Positions 27,201 through 35,229 of a DNA stretch of 64,000 nt are shown here, one piece after another; positions within the stretch are counted from its first letter, which is position 1, and each line of letters begins with the position of its first letter. The stretch comes from Artemia franciscana (lineage: Eukaryota > Arthropoda > Branchiopoda > Anostraca > Artemiidae): assembly GCF_032884065.1 (NCBI RefSeq), contig NC_088881.1:5534171-5598170 (forward strand), in the 5' to 3' direction. The notes below the pieces were generated by a model, which was not told the DNA's origin, ran no database searches, and saw only the letters and a program-made list of their open reading frames with translations. The position numbers and the translations under genes are program-made.

Positions 27201-30200
27201 TAGATAGTTTGGTCATAGGTCCATTGTAGGAAATGCGCAAAATTTCTATTATAAAATTAGTTCCTTCCTTCTTCTTCTTCCCAGTAGCCATAGACCTATT
27301 GTTTTAAGTATTTATTTGGTTTCGAAATGGTTGAGAGAGTTGGGGAAATGTATTATTAGCTATAGCAGTCCAGCAGGCTAAAAATGCTAACAACAGGGTC
27401 AAACACAATTTGTCTGGTGACTCAATTAAAATTGTCGTTGACGAAAGTAAATTAAAAAAAAATACTTTTTTTCACTGAAATAAATTGAGAAACCAAATTT
27501 TTTCAACTAAAAGTAAGAAGCAGTGTTAAACTTAAAACGAACAGAAATGATTACGCATATGGGAGGCTGCCTCTTCCTCTTTATCCTAGATTCTAATTTT
27601 TTTTTTAATATTTCTTTTTCAAAGTCAATGACCTTTGTGTTTGAGCAGTCTTTTTTGAAGAATTGCAACAAAAAGTGAAGTTTTAGCGTAAAGGGCGCAT
27701 CCTATACGAAATAATTTCAGTTCGTTTTAAATGCTACTCCTTAGTTTCAGTTGAAAAGATTTTTTTCAATTTAATTTGTGACCCTTTTTTCAAATCATGC
27801 AAGAATATCCCTTTCCCATCCTCCTACATGAGTAAAATTTCCCTGAAACTTTCCTCCCCAAGAAAATTCCACTGTGAAAATCCCCCTCCCCAAATAAAAT
27901 TCCTTCCAAATAATTTCCATATACCAAATACTAGAGCTACAGATGAACAATGGGCCAATTGCATAACTTACAACCCTTTTCCTGGGGACTATGGGGGGGG
28001 GAATATCATCCTGAAAGGCGTAGTTATTGGACCTTTTAACTCTGCCGAATCAAAGGTTTATTTCAAATTTTTTATCAGATGAATTTGGCAAAAAATAGAG
28101 CGGGGAAGGAGGGCTAATTGCCCTTGAATCTCTTTGGCAACTTAAAAACGACACTATAACTTTTGATTTTTGCTAAAATGAGCCCTCTTTTGATCTTCTA
28201 GAACCATTGTTTCGATACAATCATCACTGGAAAAAAAACAAGCATCCGTGATCTTTCTCGCGGTCAAAAATACAAAATCCCGCATTTTCGTAGATATGAG
28301 CTTGAAACCTCTACATTAGAACTCTCTTACATATTGAATCTGATGGTCTCATACTCGTTGACATTGCTTGAACTTTCGGGGTTGATTCTTCCTTTTCCGA
28401 AAATCAAGCGAATTTTCCCACGCTCATAACTTTTGATAAGTACCATTAAATTTAATAAATTCTATACATTTAGAATTACCTTAAAAACTAATTCTTTTCA
28501 TGTATGTATTGTCATAAAAATTTCGCTTTTTAGAATTTCGGTTACTATTGGGCAGAGTTGTTCCATACTATCAGTTCGTTCCCATGAACTGTTTGAAATA
28601 TCACTGATCCGAAGGTCCTTTCAAAATTTATGTTTTTGCTGATGACCTGCAGCCGAAAAGGATTACCAACCCTTGACTAAAATATCGTTTTTTGACCAGC
28701 ACCACTCCCATTTTGTATTGAAGTTTTTTTTTTTTATTAATCTTAGAAAACTTTTTTCCGCAATGAAGTTTTTCAAAGAAAAGTAAAGAATTACATTAAA
28801 CCAACGATGAGCAGAAGTAAAGTCGAACATTTTTTTCAATGGTAAAACTGCCATAAATCAACATCAATAAACAAATGAAATCTAAAACGAACAAAAATTA
28901 CAATAAATAACCGAGCTAAACTCAAAACAAGCAGAAGCTAAGAGGAGTAGGGCTGATGCCCCCCATGTCTTCTAAAGAGCAGAAGATAATTTGTTTTTTA
29001 CTGAAGAAAAAATCCTTATTAGGAGCATGTGTCATTATTTCTCATTATATAAAAAAAAGAATCACCATCATAACCAAGATTACTGGAAAAAAGGTTGTGG
29101 ATTGACAGTTAAATACATATTGATATTCATACTAAATCTTAATTATTTTGGATTTATAGAAGTCAAAAAGCAAAAAATATTTAAAATGTATTTGGTAAAT
29201 GCAAAATGTAAATGTATGCACATAGTACATTTTTTTTTAGTTCAATATACCCCTAAACATGCACTAGAAGTTTCAACCTAAGGCTTAAAGCCTTGCTTCA
29301 GATGCTATAAATACGCCCTCTTGACTGTCTGAATAGACATAGCATTTTTCAATTTAATTTAACACCCCCCTAAGTATTTACAGAAAATATCTCCTTAGTA
29401 CCCTTAGCCGTAGTAGTAGTAACAGCCATATTACGAGTAGCAGTAGAAGTATACAAAAACTAACTTTTGCTTGTTTCAACATCCCACTGAGTATACACTA
29501 AACTTTCCGACCTAATACTCTAAGTCGTTACTAGGATATTGCTTTTACGTCTTTTAAATAAACTGAATTGACAAAGTGTGTTTCAATTTAGTTCAAGATC
29601 CTCCTCAACATTCCCTGGAAGGTTCACAGTAGTACCTTAGCTTTATTAGTACTACTAGTAAAAGTCCTTGCATTAGTAGTAGTCGTTATAGAAGTAGTAG
29701 CGGTTATAGTCGCAGTAGCAATAGCAGTAATAGCAGCATACAGATAGTGCCTTTTAGTCAGTCCAAAATCCTCCTTAACATACTATGAAAGTTTCAAGTT
29801 GGTACCCTAGCTAGACCAATCCCAGGATATTGCTCATTCGCCCTTTTGACAACCTTCATACAAAGAGTGTGTTTTGGTTTAGTTCAACGTCCCCTAAACA
29901 TTCACTGGAAGTTTCATCTTCATATATTTCTCCTCAGCAGTAGTAGTCGTAGTAGCATCAGTATTAGTAATAAAAGTAGTAATAGTAGTAGCATACACAG
30001 AGTGCCTTTTGATTACTTCATCATCCCTCTCAACACAACCAAAAAGTTTCAACAGCTCTGAGTCGTTCCTGAGAAATAGCTCATATATCCGTACGCCAAC
30101 TTGTATGCATATAGCGCGTTTTAATTTGTTCAACGTCCCAAAAAATATTCCGTGAAGATTTCACCTTATACCCTTAGCCTCAACAAGTAGTAGTCATAGA

Positions 30201-32284
30201 AGTATGAATAGTTGCAAGAGTGATACCTTGCAAATAAGTCCTTTTGGTTAGTTCACAATCCATCAGAAAATACCCTGAAAGTTTCAACTTAATACTCTAA
30301 AGCTGATTCTCAGATAGTGCTAGTGCACCCTTTCGACAATATACACATTCATAGTGTGTTTTGATTTAGCTGAACATCCACCTAAATATTCCCTGAAAGC
30401 TTAATACCATTAGTTTCAGTAGGAGCAATAGTTTTAATAGTAGTAACACCAGTAGTAGCAGCATGAGCATAGCACCTTTATTTTTTCAACGTTCACCTCA
30501 ACAACCTCTGATTCAGCTTAAAAACCTATACAGTTCTTGAGACATTGTTAATACGTCATTTTGACAATCTACATTCACATAGTGTGTTTTAATTTAGTTA
30601 AATTTCCTCTGAATATTCATAGAAATTTTTAACTTAATATCTTTAGCTTTAGTAGTAGTAGCTGTAGTAATAGTTATAGCAGTGACAGTAGTAAAAATAG
30701 TAGAAGCAGTGGTATTAGCATGCAAATATTACCTTTTGGTTAGTTCAACATACCCCACAATAAGCCTAGTAAATCTCAACTTCATACCCCAAGCCTCTCC
30801 TATGGTATTGCTGACACGCCCTTTGACAACCTGCATGCAAACAGTTTGTTTTGGTTTAGTTCGACTACTCCTAAAATATTCCCTGAAAGTTTCACTTTAA
30901 TATTCTTAGCCTTACAGGTAGTAGTTGTCGTTAGAGTAGTTGTCTTGGAGTAATAGAAGTAGCACAGGTATTAGCAGTAACAGTAACAGTAATAATAGTA
31001 GCAGTAGTAGTATGCACATATTGCCTTTTGGCATGTTCAACATCACTCTCATCATGCACAGGAAGTTTATAATTTAGTTCAACTTCCCTACCACTATTTC
31101 CTGATATTTTCGCCTTAATAACCTATGCCTTAGTAGTAGTCAATCGTAACAGTAGTCAAAAAGCAGTTAACGTCAATTGATCATCCCTCTCTTCAATATC
31201 CTCTTAATACCCTAAGCGATTCTAATTCCCAATTTCATAATTATCCAACCACTCATTGTTCAGATTTTTTGTATGAATTTCGTCCTACGTCAAGAGCGGG
31301 TTTCAGCATCCGTCATACTGGGTCAAAAATTTGATCAATTCCAGAATCAGTACAAGAATGTAGCAATAAGCGAGAGTTTTTAAAATTATTAAAAAAAAGG
31401 TATGATGGATTTTTATGTAAGTTATGATGGGTTTTCAAATATTTAAATAAATAACAAATGATTAAATGATTTGTGTTTAACCTGTTGCAGGGAATTATTA
31501 TTATTTTTTTGTATATTTATGCTGATGCTGTAGGCTTGCATTTATTTTGGCTTGATTTATTTTTATTTTGTCAGTGCTAACGTATGTAACATTGTCAGTG
31601 ATAGTTTCTATTTTCGTAGTGAACGTAACATTGTAACTTAATCACTGCTAAAGTATGCCACCAGGCATGTGCACTGGTTTGTCATATTTATTTCTGTAAT
31701 TGGTGCAAATAAAAAAGTATCTATCCATCTATTAGTAGCAATGGTTGTGGCAGGAGTGATAGTAGCAGCAGTGGTAGTAGTAGTGTAAATCTATTGTCTG
31801 CTGAACAATTGATCATTCTCTTCATTATTCCCCGAAATTTTCAACTTAATACTTTAAGTCATTCCTAAAATGCACCCTGTTGACAATCCGCAAGCAAACA
31901 TTATGTTTTGATTAAGTCCAACACTCCCCTCGACATTCCCTGAACGCTTTGCCTAGATGGTCTTGGCTATTTTGGACACAAAAAGTCAAACATTTCCCCC
32001 TTTCATAATAAAAAAAACACTATATGCAATTTCCAATTGGGTTAGCCCCTTCTGAAATTCCTACAACAACTTCTTCCACAAAAAAAGAATCTTGGTAAAA
32101 AAAAAAGAATAGGTAGTACATTGTGCCCAATTCACTCTTTACTTAGGATGCACTACTGCACCACTTAGGATTTAAATTGTAGTGTTATTAATTATTTTCA
32201 TAAATACAATTGAACATCAAAGTTAAAGAATTTGAAAATTACCTCTTTTGAAATGCTATTGATTATATCTGGTTCTGATTCCAT
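7760..32284 (-). CDS. Unrecognised basic protein gene, five phase-0 coding exons
   Basis: Reconstructed by eye as join(32284..32243, 21624..21550, 13894..13736, 12373..12227, 8065..7760) on the minus strand. This gives 242 codons plus stop. All four introns are bounded by GT/AG and all fall between codons, so the exons join without a frame break. The start ATG at 32284 sits in a strong context (CAAAATGG). Residues 1-40 are acidic or hydrophobic (MESEPD at the start, YGVDPLDTFYMEE at 15-27). Residues 142-242 are very basic, with KKKKRWRR at 150-157 and GRKKRKS at 195-201, which look like nuclear localisation signals. A motif I-I-P-x-S-[IL]-x-K followed by L-S-N occurs twice, at 158-174 and 202-216. 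I recognise no family. A nuclear role is inferred from the basic clusters only. Introns are 1.5-10.6 kb and full of satellites. Extra small phase-0 exons could have been missed. The exon 3 donor (GTCATA) is the weakest point. Confidence 0.6.
8066..8237. other. Intron 4 sequence, left gene
   Basis: Short AT-rich stretch between exon 5 and the inverted-repeat element at 8238. No feature seen. Confidence 0.4.
8238..8531. mobile_element. TIR element, 294 bp, non-autonomous
   Basis: Two perfect 22-bp inverted termini (8238-8259 and 8510-8531, core AAGAGTTCCAAATAGGG) flank an AT-rich interior with no open frame. The interior includes GATGATGATGACTGAC followed by CGAAATATC. The layout is that of a MITE. 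I could not see a clear target-site duplication, so the superfamily is open. It lies in intron 4 of the left gene. Confidence 0.65.
8532..9770. repeat. Intron 4: (AC)n, A-51 run, degraded repeats
   Basis: A dinucleotide (CA)n tract lies at about 9088-9108 and runs into A-rich DNA. An uninterrupted run of 51 adenines covers 9229-9279. Minus-strand reading around 9360-9520 gives fragments such as ADRSKW and KAYRVLDGKW that are weakly like LINE C-termini. I do not call a gene there. Confidence 0.45.
9780..11030 (+). mobile_element. Foldback/hairpin repeat family, copy 2, with rDNA insert
   Basis: Begins with the head arm (TTTAGCATTAAGAGCAG, GTTGAGGAGGGAACAG, CGTAATTTCTGTTC). It continues through the body (AATTCCTCCATGGA, GGGGACTGTGGGGGAG, GAATCTGATGGTGTGATTTT) and ends with GAGCCGGGTCGCTCC and the terminal hairpin CAGTTCGT-TACC-ACGAACTG near 11010-11031. 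Copies 3 and 4 align block by block. No open frame of note. Copy 4 lacks the segment at about 10288-10455, so that segment is an insertion in this copy. Bases after the hairpin read TTGATCTAG, but the CTAG is not shared by other copies, so a Helitron end is not demonstrated. Confidence 0.65.
10296..10450 (-). pseudogene. 18S rRNA 5'-end fragment with probable 5' ETS
   Basis: On the minus strand, 10348-10296 reads TATCTGGTTGATCCTGCC, then AGTAGCATATGCTTATCTC, AAAGATTAATCCATGC. This is the universally conserved first ~52 nt of eukaryotic 18S rRNA, with a one-base deletion and a few substitutions. The ~100 bp upstream (10349-10450) is not 18S and is most simply the adjoining external transcribed spacer. 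The segment interrupts repeat copy 2. It is too short to function and is a captured rDNA piece. Confidence 0.75.
11035..11560. other. Intron 4 stretch, A-rich
   Basis: Purine-rich sequence with repeated AGAA/GAAA words. No gene or repeat family assigned. Confidence 0.35.
11641..12095. repeat. Imperfect repeats with TTCATTCAAGATTCTAGATT core
   Basis: The core TTCATTCAAGATTCTAGATT recurs at about 11648, 11780 and 12027. It is followed by CATCTGGGAAAT-ATTCTAAATG and by CGTATCGTTCTAGTTCAGA blocks. The units are about 130 bp, partly truncated, and separated by an A-rich insert at 11850-11920. Confidence 0.55.
12227..12373 (-). CDS. Left gene, exon 4
   Basis: 147 bp, 49 codons (residues 93-141), phase 0 on both sides. 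Acceptor TTTTTAG at 12374-12380 and donor ACACAG/GTAATG at 12227/12226. The frame opens with KEGYRIADIQ and ends EKSALEGTQ. It is acidic and Ser/Thr-rich, without a recognised domain. The frame is fully open and consistent with its neighbours, which is the main evidence that it is a real exon. Confidence 0.6.
12534..12770. repeat. Two-copy direct repeat, ~120 bp
   Basis: Two adjacent copies share CACAGTAGATT, AACGATCTCCTCTAAAAAA, ACTCTTTCCCGGGCCC and TAGTTTAGACTATAAATCC, starting about 12536 and 12659. The second copy is slightly shorter. No coding content. Confidence 0.65.
12842..12967. mobile_element. Palindromic MITE, ~126 bp
   Basis: The left half (TTGTCACAACTGATCCAC, AAGGTCACA, AGAGTTACT) and the reverse complement of the right half (TTGTTGTAACTGTTCCAC, TAGGTCACA, AGAGTTGCT) match over about 57 positions at roughly 80 percent. 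The element could fold on itself along almost its full length. Confidence 0.6.
13096..13548 (+). pseudogene. RTE-like LINE endonuclease remnant with 3' tail
   Basis: The frame reads RGADIFSDHSLMAAKIRVKL, then KLSDLETRVQFMLKLTNRFETL. The G-x-D-x-x-S-D-H motif followed by a basic strand is the C-terminal end of the apurinic/apyrimidinic-type endonuclease of RTE/BovB-like retrotransposons (S-D-H contains the conserved catalytic Asp-His). The frame stops at 13350-13352. The 3' part has AATAAATG followed by TCATCGTCATCATCATTAC, a short-repeat tail as expected for RTE elements. The reverse transcriptase is missing, so the copy is internally deleted. It lies in intron 3 of the left gene, on the opposite strand. 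Confidence 0.7.
13596..13665 (+). repeat. C-run mini-repeat (AATCCAGG family) fragment
   Basis: AAATCCAGGAGGGAGG followed by a run of 12-13 C and then A matches the left part of the TIR mini-elements at 52379 and 56341. Truncated. Confidence 0.4.
13736..13894 (-). CDS. Left gene, exon 3
   Basis: 159 bp, 53 codons (residues 40-92), phase 0. Acceptor TTTTTTCAG ends at 13895. The frame starts ERILELAAMLGVNIS and ends KEITSSSKE. The donor AAAGAG/GTCATA (13736/13735) is a weak site. An alternative donor GGA/GTAAAC after residue 50 is also in phase and would give an 11-codon exon. The long version is preferred because the extra frame is open and looks coding. Confidence 0.55.
13895..15300. other. 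Intron 2 stretch, left gene
   Basis: AT-rich DNA. An open frame at 14393-14614 (+) shows no recognisable domain. A short repeated AACTAGCCGT word occurs at 15125-15190. Otherwise nothing assigned. Confidence 0.35.
15310..15975 (-). pseudogene. CR1/Jockey-like LINE reverse transcriptase remnant
   Basis: In different minus-strand frames the order of RT blocks is kept: DNFPLYCSSLCRIIE at about 15900-15970 (compare the N-Y-R-P-I-x-x-S-S block), then FGGSLRGCRFHVG, then FVFMCLMFLRSL, and finally LFPGLFNLAISRIL and FLAFVYDLLVSSRS (15310-15520). The last is the degenerate Y-A-D-D catalytic box, read here as FVYDL. Several frameshifts and stops, and the catalytic D-D pair is lost, so it is inactive. 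At about 15975 it abuts the satellite array. Confidence 0.6.
15976..20830 (+). repeat. Satellite array 1: 196-bp monomers, 392-bp dimeric higher-order repeat
   Basis: About 25 copies of a 196-bp monomer, countable from the TTGACTGA block near 16112, 16308, 16502, 16698 and so on to about 20812. In the homogeneous core (about 16600-18540) two monomer types alternate. One has GAAATATTATCAAGATCAG and the other has GAAATACCATCAAGACCAG. Identical positions therefore recur every 392 bp (17399, 17791, 18183). Monomers at both flanks are more diverged, and some are truncated or duplicated as a larger ~780-bp block (18560-18960 versus 19340-19800). Repeated 61- and 73-codon open frames are a by-product, because 196 is not a multiple of 3. 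The array lies in intron 2 of the left gene. Confidence 0.9.
20942..21148 (-). other. Possible alternative exon or TE protein remnant
   Basis: Minus-strand frame of 68 codons bounded upstream by an acceptor-like TTAGTTACATAATTCAG ending at 21149. The frame includes LYIPKYWCSPAFLKGKL and FVFDQHGKFTKKKDLPQ and stops at 20942. It would be in phase with exon 2 of the left gene, so it could be an alternative last exon. No convincing donor or polyadenylation site was found, and I recognise no domain. A decayed transposon protein is an equally good explanation. Confidence 0.25.
21149..21549. other. Intron 2 stretch next to exon 2
   Basis: AT-rich sequence with a purine-rich patch at 21170-21225. 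No feature beyond the intron donor at 21549-21548. Confidence 0.35.
21550..21624 (-). CDS. Left gene, exon 2
   Basis: 75 bp, 25 codons (residues 15-39), phase 0. Acceptor TTTTTAG ends at 21625 and donor TCAAAG/GTAGGT lies at 21550/21549, both good. The frame reads YGVDPLDTFYMEEVIETT and ends VVYHGSK. It is acidic and hydrophobic. No domain recognised. Confidence 0.6.
21815..22225. repeat. Three diverged ~170-bp repeats
   Basis: GTGACAAGAATT followed by a GATCCC or CATCCC block, a GATGAAGAT or GGTGAATAT block and a late GGTTT-ATCAGGTGT-CACTG block recurs at about 21820, 22010 and 22153. The third copy is truncated. Located in intron 1 of the left gene. Confidence 0.5.
22226..24480. other. Intron 1 stretch with one short hairpin
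   Basis: Mostly unassigned AT-rich DNA. At 22379-22403 there is a perfect 9-bp inverted repeat AGCGCTGCT-N7-AGCAGCGCT. At about 23085-23130 GAAACTATTGCTGTGACGC resembles part of the TA-flanked MITE at 43569, suggesting a decayed relative. A G run lies near 23445-23455. Confidence 0.4.
24485..26560 (+). repeat. Satellite array 2: ~24 monomers of 88-90 bp
   Basis: The block TTCTTAAAGTTTTGTTACC, then AGGTACTGCAAACTTTGTTG, CAGCTCTTAA and a linker GTAAACTACGTTAAATT recurs every 80-95 bp, for example at about 24498, 24580, 24670, 24760 and onward to 26523. Copies diverge by substitutions and linker indels. A larger block is duplicated about 355 bp apart (25850-26060 and 26205-26430). Most copies keep an inverted repeat CTGCAA-ACTTTG-TTGCAG. 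It lies in intron 1 of the left gene. No coding capacity. Confidence 0.9.
26561..27505. other. Intron 1 stretch, unassigned
   Basis: A-rich patch (26565-26640) then unassigned sequence. A 76-codon minus-strand frame at 27061-27291 has a Lys-rich start and no recognised domain. It may be transposon-derived but I cannot support a call. Confidence 0.35.
27510..28600 (+). mobile_element. Foldback/hairpin repeat family, copy 3
   Basis: Head arms are TTCAACTAAAAGTAAGAAGC and AAAACGAACAGAAATGATTA (27507-27560), and their inverse TTTAGCGTAAAGGGCGC, AATAATTTCAGTTCGTTTT and TTTCAGTTGAAAAG (27683-27758). The body follows the same order as copies 2 and 4: GGGGACTATGGGGGGG, AATGAGCCCTCTTTTG, TCCGTGATCTTTCT, GAATCTGATGGTCTC, CTCATAACTTTTGATAAG. 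It ends at the hairpin CAGTTCGT-TCCC-ATGAACTG near 28574-28594. It is more diverged than copies 2 and 4. Confidence 0.65.
28735..28965 (+). repeat. Truncated foldback-family head fragments
   Basis: Two partial arms: AAAGTAAAGAATTACATTAAA near 28780, and AAATCTAAAACGAACAAAAA with AAGCTAAGAGGAGTAGGGC at 28877-28955. They match the left head arm of the foldback family but lack body and tail. Confidence 0.4.
29290..31940 (+). repeat. Dimeric tandem array with embedded AGT microsatellites
   Basis: About nine diverged units of 220-290 bp. Each has a block with TTTAGTTCAACATCCCC and ATTCCCTGAAAGTTTCA. It is followed by a (GTA)n/(AGT)n tract, then a second related block with CTTTTGGTTAGTTCAACAT and ATATTGCT-ACGCCCTTTTGAC. 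First-block starts can be seen near 29346, 29578, 29870, 30117, 30357, 30587, 30848, 31070 and 31905. The array is interrupted at about 31240-31740 by unrelated DNA. It lies in intron 1 of the left gene. Confidence 0.75.
31240..31740 (+). mobile_element. Insertion inside the AGT array, possible retroelement 3' end
   Basis: About 500 bp of sequence without array words separates array units. It ends AATAAAAAAGTATCTATCC followed by ATCTATTAGTAGC, where the array resumes. An AATAAA with a short ATCT-type tail suggests a LINE 3' UTR in plus orientation. No protein remnant is readable, so the class is a guess. Confidence 0.35.
31941..32242. other. Intron 1 sequence next to exon 1
   Basis: Unassigned AT-rich sequence. 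The donor GTAATT of exon 1 lies at 32242-32237. Confidence 0.4.
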
Positions 32285-32305
32285 TTTGAGTCATACACTG
32301 TCAAT
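32243..32305 (-). CDS. Left gene, exon 1 (start codon exon)
   Basis: The coding part is 32284-32243, 14 codons starting MESEPDIINS and ending ISKE, with donor AAAGAG/GTAATT. Upstream in the exon are 21 bases of 5' UTR, back to an acceptor TTTTTCAG ending at 32306, so at least one more non-coding exon should lie further right. The leader contains an out-of-frame ATG (TGTATGACTC) whose short frame overlaps the true start, a possible translational brake. The main ATG has A at -3 and G at +4. Confidence 0.55.
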
Positions 32306-32514
32306 CTGAAAAATGATTATTAATAAAATACCAAATACAGTACATATATATAATTCATAAATATAAGGTTGTAATGTCAAGATAATAAATCTATTCTAAC
32401 GGCAGATTGCTGAACAAAGCCACTTGAGACCAAGGCAGCTGTGGACACTCCTCCTCATCTCCAATTAGCTCAACGCCTCACTCTTTACTCCTCATTAAAA
32501 GTTGCTATTCCTAT

Positions 32515-32745
32515 TTAACCCAGTGTTTTAACCTTGTACCAGTGCATTTTGTGACAAAATACTTTTTGCTTAGCCACAAATGGATGGCTAAAAATCAAGT
32601 CTTTGGCCATTTGACATAAATAGTGACCAAGACCACACTGCCTTTCTATCACATCTTCAGTGTGTTAACCTTGTACCAGTGCATTTTGTGACAAAATACT
32701 TTTTGCTTAGCCACAAATGGATGGCTAAAAATCAAGTCTTTGGCC
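32515..32745 (+). repeat. Two-copy direct repeat, ~90 bp
   Basis: AACCTTGTACCAGTGCATTT, GTGACAAAATACTTTTTGC and AAATGGATGGCTAAAAATC occur in the same order at about 32530-32612 and 32658-32741, 128 bp apart, almost identical. A recent local duplication. Confidence 0.8.
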
Positions 32746-33865
32746 ATTTGGTTTTACCATTTGGTAAAAAATAAAAATAATAATAAGTACAACCCTCTTT
32801 GCTCTTTACTTAAGCAGCACAATTAAGCTACCAATGATAAAGACTGTCATAAAAACACAATAGTGAAGAAATCCCCTTTCTAGGTGGTCTAATTTAGGTT
32901 TGATACAAATTTAGAGGTTGGCCTCTCTAGAAGAAAATATTTTAATTCTATAAACTGCTTAAAAAAAATATATTTACTAATATCATCCTTAAAAGCATCT
33001 CACTTTACTCTACCTCCTCTCTCATATAGCCCAAGTTATGCATTCTCCATGAATTTTCTGGAACAGGCAATACAAATAAATATTATACCATTAGATTCCT
33101 TATTTTAAGCAATTTCTATACATAAGGATTACTGTCTGACAATCTCATCCCTCTCCCTGATGGTCTCAAATATAGCTCGAATAATAAACCCCCTCCCCTT
33201 TAGTCAATTTTGGAGTATATCCTCAGTTCTTTGACTAAACAGGTTTTTGTAGTTTGATTTTGAAGAATGCAATTGCAGTTACACTTCATCCAATTTGCAG
33301 TTGATGATGAAAATTAGTCTTGTTGAACTAAAACTAGAGAACTGTGCACATAAATATTATTTGAAATGATTTTAAAAACTGAATAACAATGGAGAGAAAT
33401 ATGATAATCTATTTAATAGATTTATTTATTCTCCAAAACAGAAGCAAAGTCTACAATTTGCTTTTTCTGAAAAGTTTTATAATGTGATTCAAAGATCATT
33501 TGTAAGTTTCTTTTCTTGAGTCAATTGCTCATTTTTGAAATTTGGATAAATCCAAATCTTAAATCTTTTTTTTTTTACTGGTTCTTGTTTTAGAGTTATC
33601 ATAAGTTTTTGACTTTGTAATGAGTAAAAATTTGTAATTATGTTGCTAACTTCAATTTCACTCCTGTGGTTGACAAGAGAGAATGTTGCTAATTTGACAT
33701 ACAGCCATACAATTGCCTCTACAAAGTTTTGAAATTTGTCACTTTTACAATCCAATTTTGCAATAGTGAAAGAAAAACATTCTTTCTTAAAGTATTTGAT
33801 ACACTAGCCAATAAATACAATAAAAAACTAGCCTTTTAGAGTCAACCAGCTTTTGCAACCTTCAC
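32746..33865. other. Intergenic stretch, unassigned
   Basis: AT-rich sequence upstream of the left gene. An 88-codon minus-strand frame at 33489-33755 has no recognised domain. The non-coding first exon and promoter of the left gene should lie somewhere between here and 42 kb, but I cannot place them. Confidence 0.35.
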
Positions 33866-33867
33866 AC

Positions 33868-33958
33868 AAAAACACAACCTTCGCACACTTCATACAACCT
33901 TCGCACACTTCATACAACCTTTGCACACTTCATACAACCTTCGCACACTTCATACAAA
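33868..33958 (+). repeat. 20-bp minisatellite, about 4 copies
   Basis: The unit ACAACCTTCGCACACTTCAT is repeated with one or two substitutions. A partial copy precedes it (ACACAACCTT). The open frame across it is accidental. Confidence 0.85.
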
Positions 33959-34696
33959 AAATAACCTCTTATCAAGAAGAAGACCAATGTTTTGACTTAG
34001 ACCAAAAAATAACTAATACAGAGGCCTTGTTAATTTTATAAATAATGGTTTCTTATCAGATTAAAAAAATACATATTGTGAAGGCATGATATCCTTTTGG
34101 GGAGACATCAAACAGTGTGAAAGAGCAGAATATATGTACAAAAAGAAAGCTTTTGTAACACAGTCAAGCTTTAGGATAGACACTTGGAAGTAGACCTTGA
34201 AAGAACTAAAATACAATTTACACATTGTTTTAGATATTGAAGTGCCTTATCAGACAATTTGTACATAAGTACTGAAATAAAATATTGATTAGGCTACTAA
34301 CCATCTTTGCTTATGTATCCAGACACCAGGTATCATTCCTGTGGTATTGGGAATGCTCTCTAGGGAATCTATACAATAAGGTAAGACCCATCCATCCCTA
34401 AGATGATTTTATTGCAGAGAATATTAAACATTATCAGCTGCATGTTTCTATCTTAATCTCTCACCTGTTTAACCCCCATAGCATTATTTTAAGTTGAACC
34501 TCCTGTAGTATTTAGTATGGTCATATTTATATTAATGAAACTCTGCATTACATTATAAATAAACCACCTCCCATATTATTTCATTATTAATATACCCCTG
34601 CATAACACTAATAGGGCAAAAGGGATTTTTTGCAGAACCTGCCAATTTGGGTAAAATTTTCTGCCACCATTGTTTTTTGTTGGTTTTAATGCAAGG

Positions 34697-34965
34697 CCAA
34701 TATCAAAATTATATTTTACACTCTTAAAAGGAATATCATCCCCCCTCACTTATGCTACACATAATTTTTACATCCATTTTTTTTTGGTTAGAAAAGTTCT
34801 AATTTAATGCTTACCGCTAATTTTAACAACCACTAGCTTTAAGTGTCGTATTTACTTAAGTTTAAAAATTACATTCTACCAACTGGAAGTTCAGAAACTT
34901 ATCAGCAACCAATCAGCAGGCCAATATCAAAATTATATTTTACACTCTTAAAAGGAATATCATGT
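34697..34965 (+). repeat. 44-bp direct duplication
   Basis: The segment starting GCCAATATCAAAATTATATT and ending GGAATATCAT occurs at 34697-34740 and again at about 34920-34964 without visible differences. The intervening sequence is unrelated. Confidence 0.75.
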
Positions 34966-35229
34966 GTTTGTATAATAAGAGGCTCTCTAATTAAAATAAT
35001 GAAAGTATATATAGATATTCAAGGATATAAAGTATTTTCTATAGCCACCTCCCCCCCCCCCATAAAATTCAGCTTGTGGGTGCTAATGCATATAAATGTG
35101 GATAGGACACAGCCACACTTAAATCCTTATTTAATACAGAACCTGCAACTAACCCAATTTCCTATCTTAACCTCAGCAGTGTTATTCTTGTACATAGTAC
35201 TAATTACTTAAATGTATTTGTCTAGTATA

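Noticed and set aside
29290-31160. CRISPR-like array
   Set aside because: Units are long, diverged and carry microsatellites; spacers are not unique short segments and the genome is eukaryotic.
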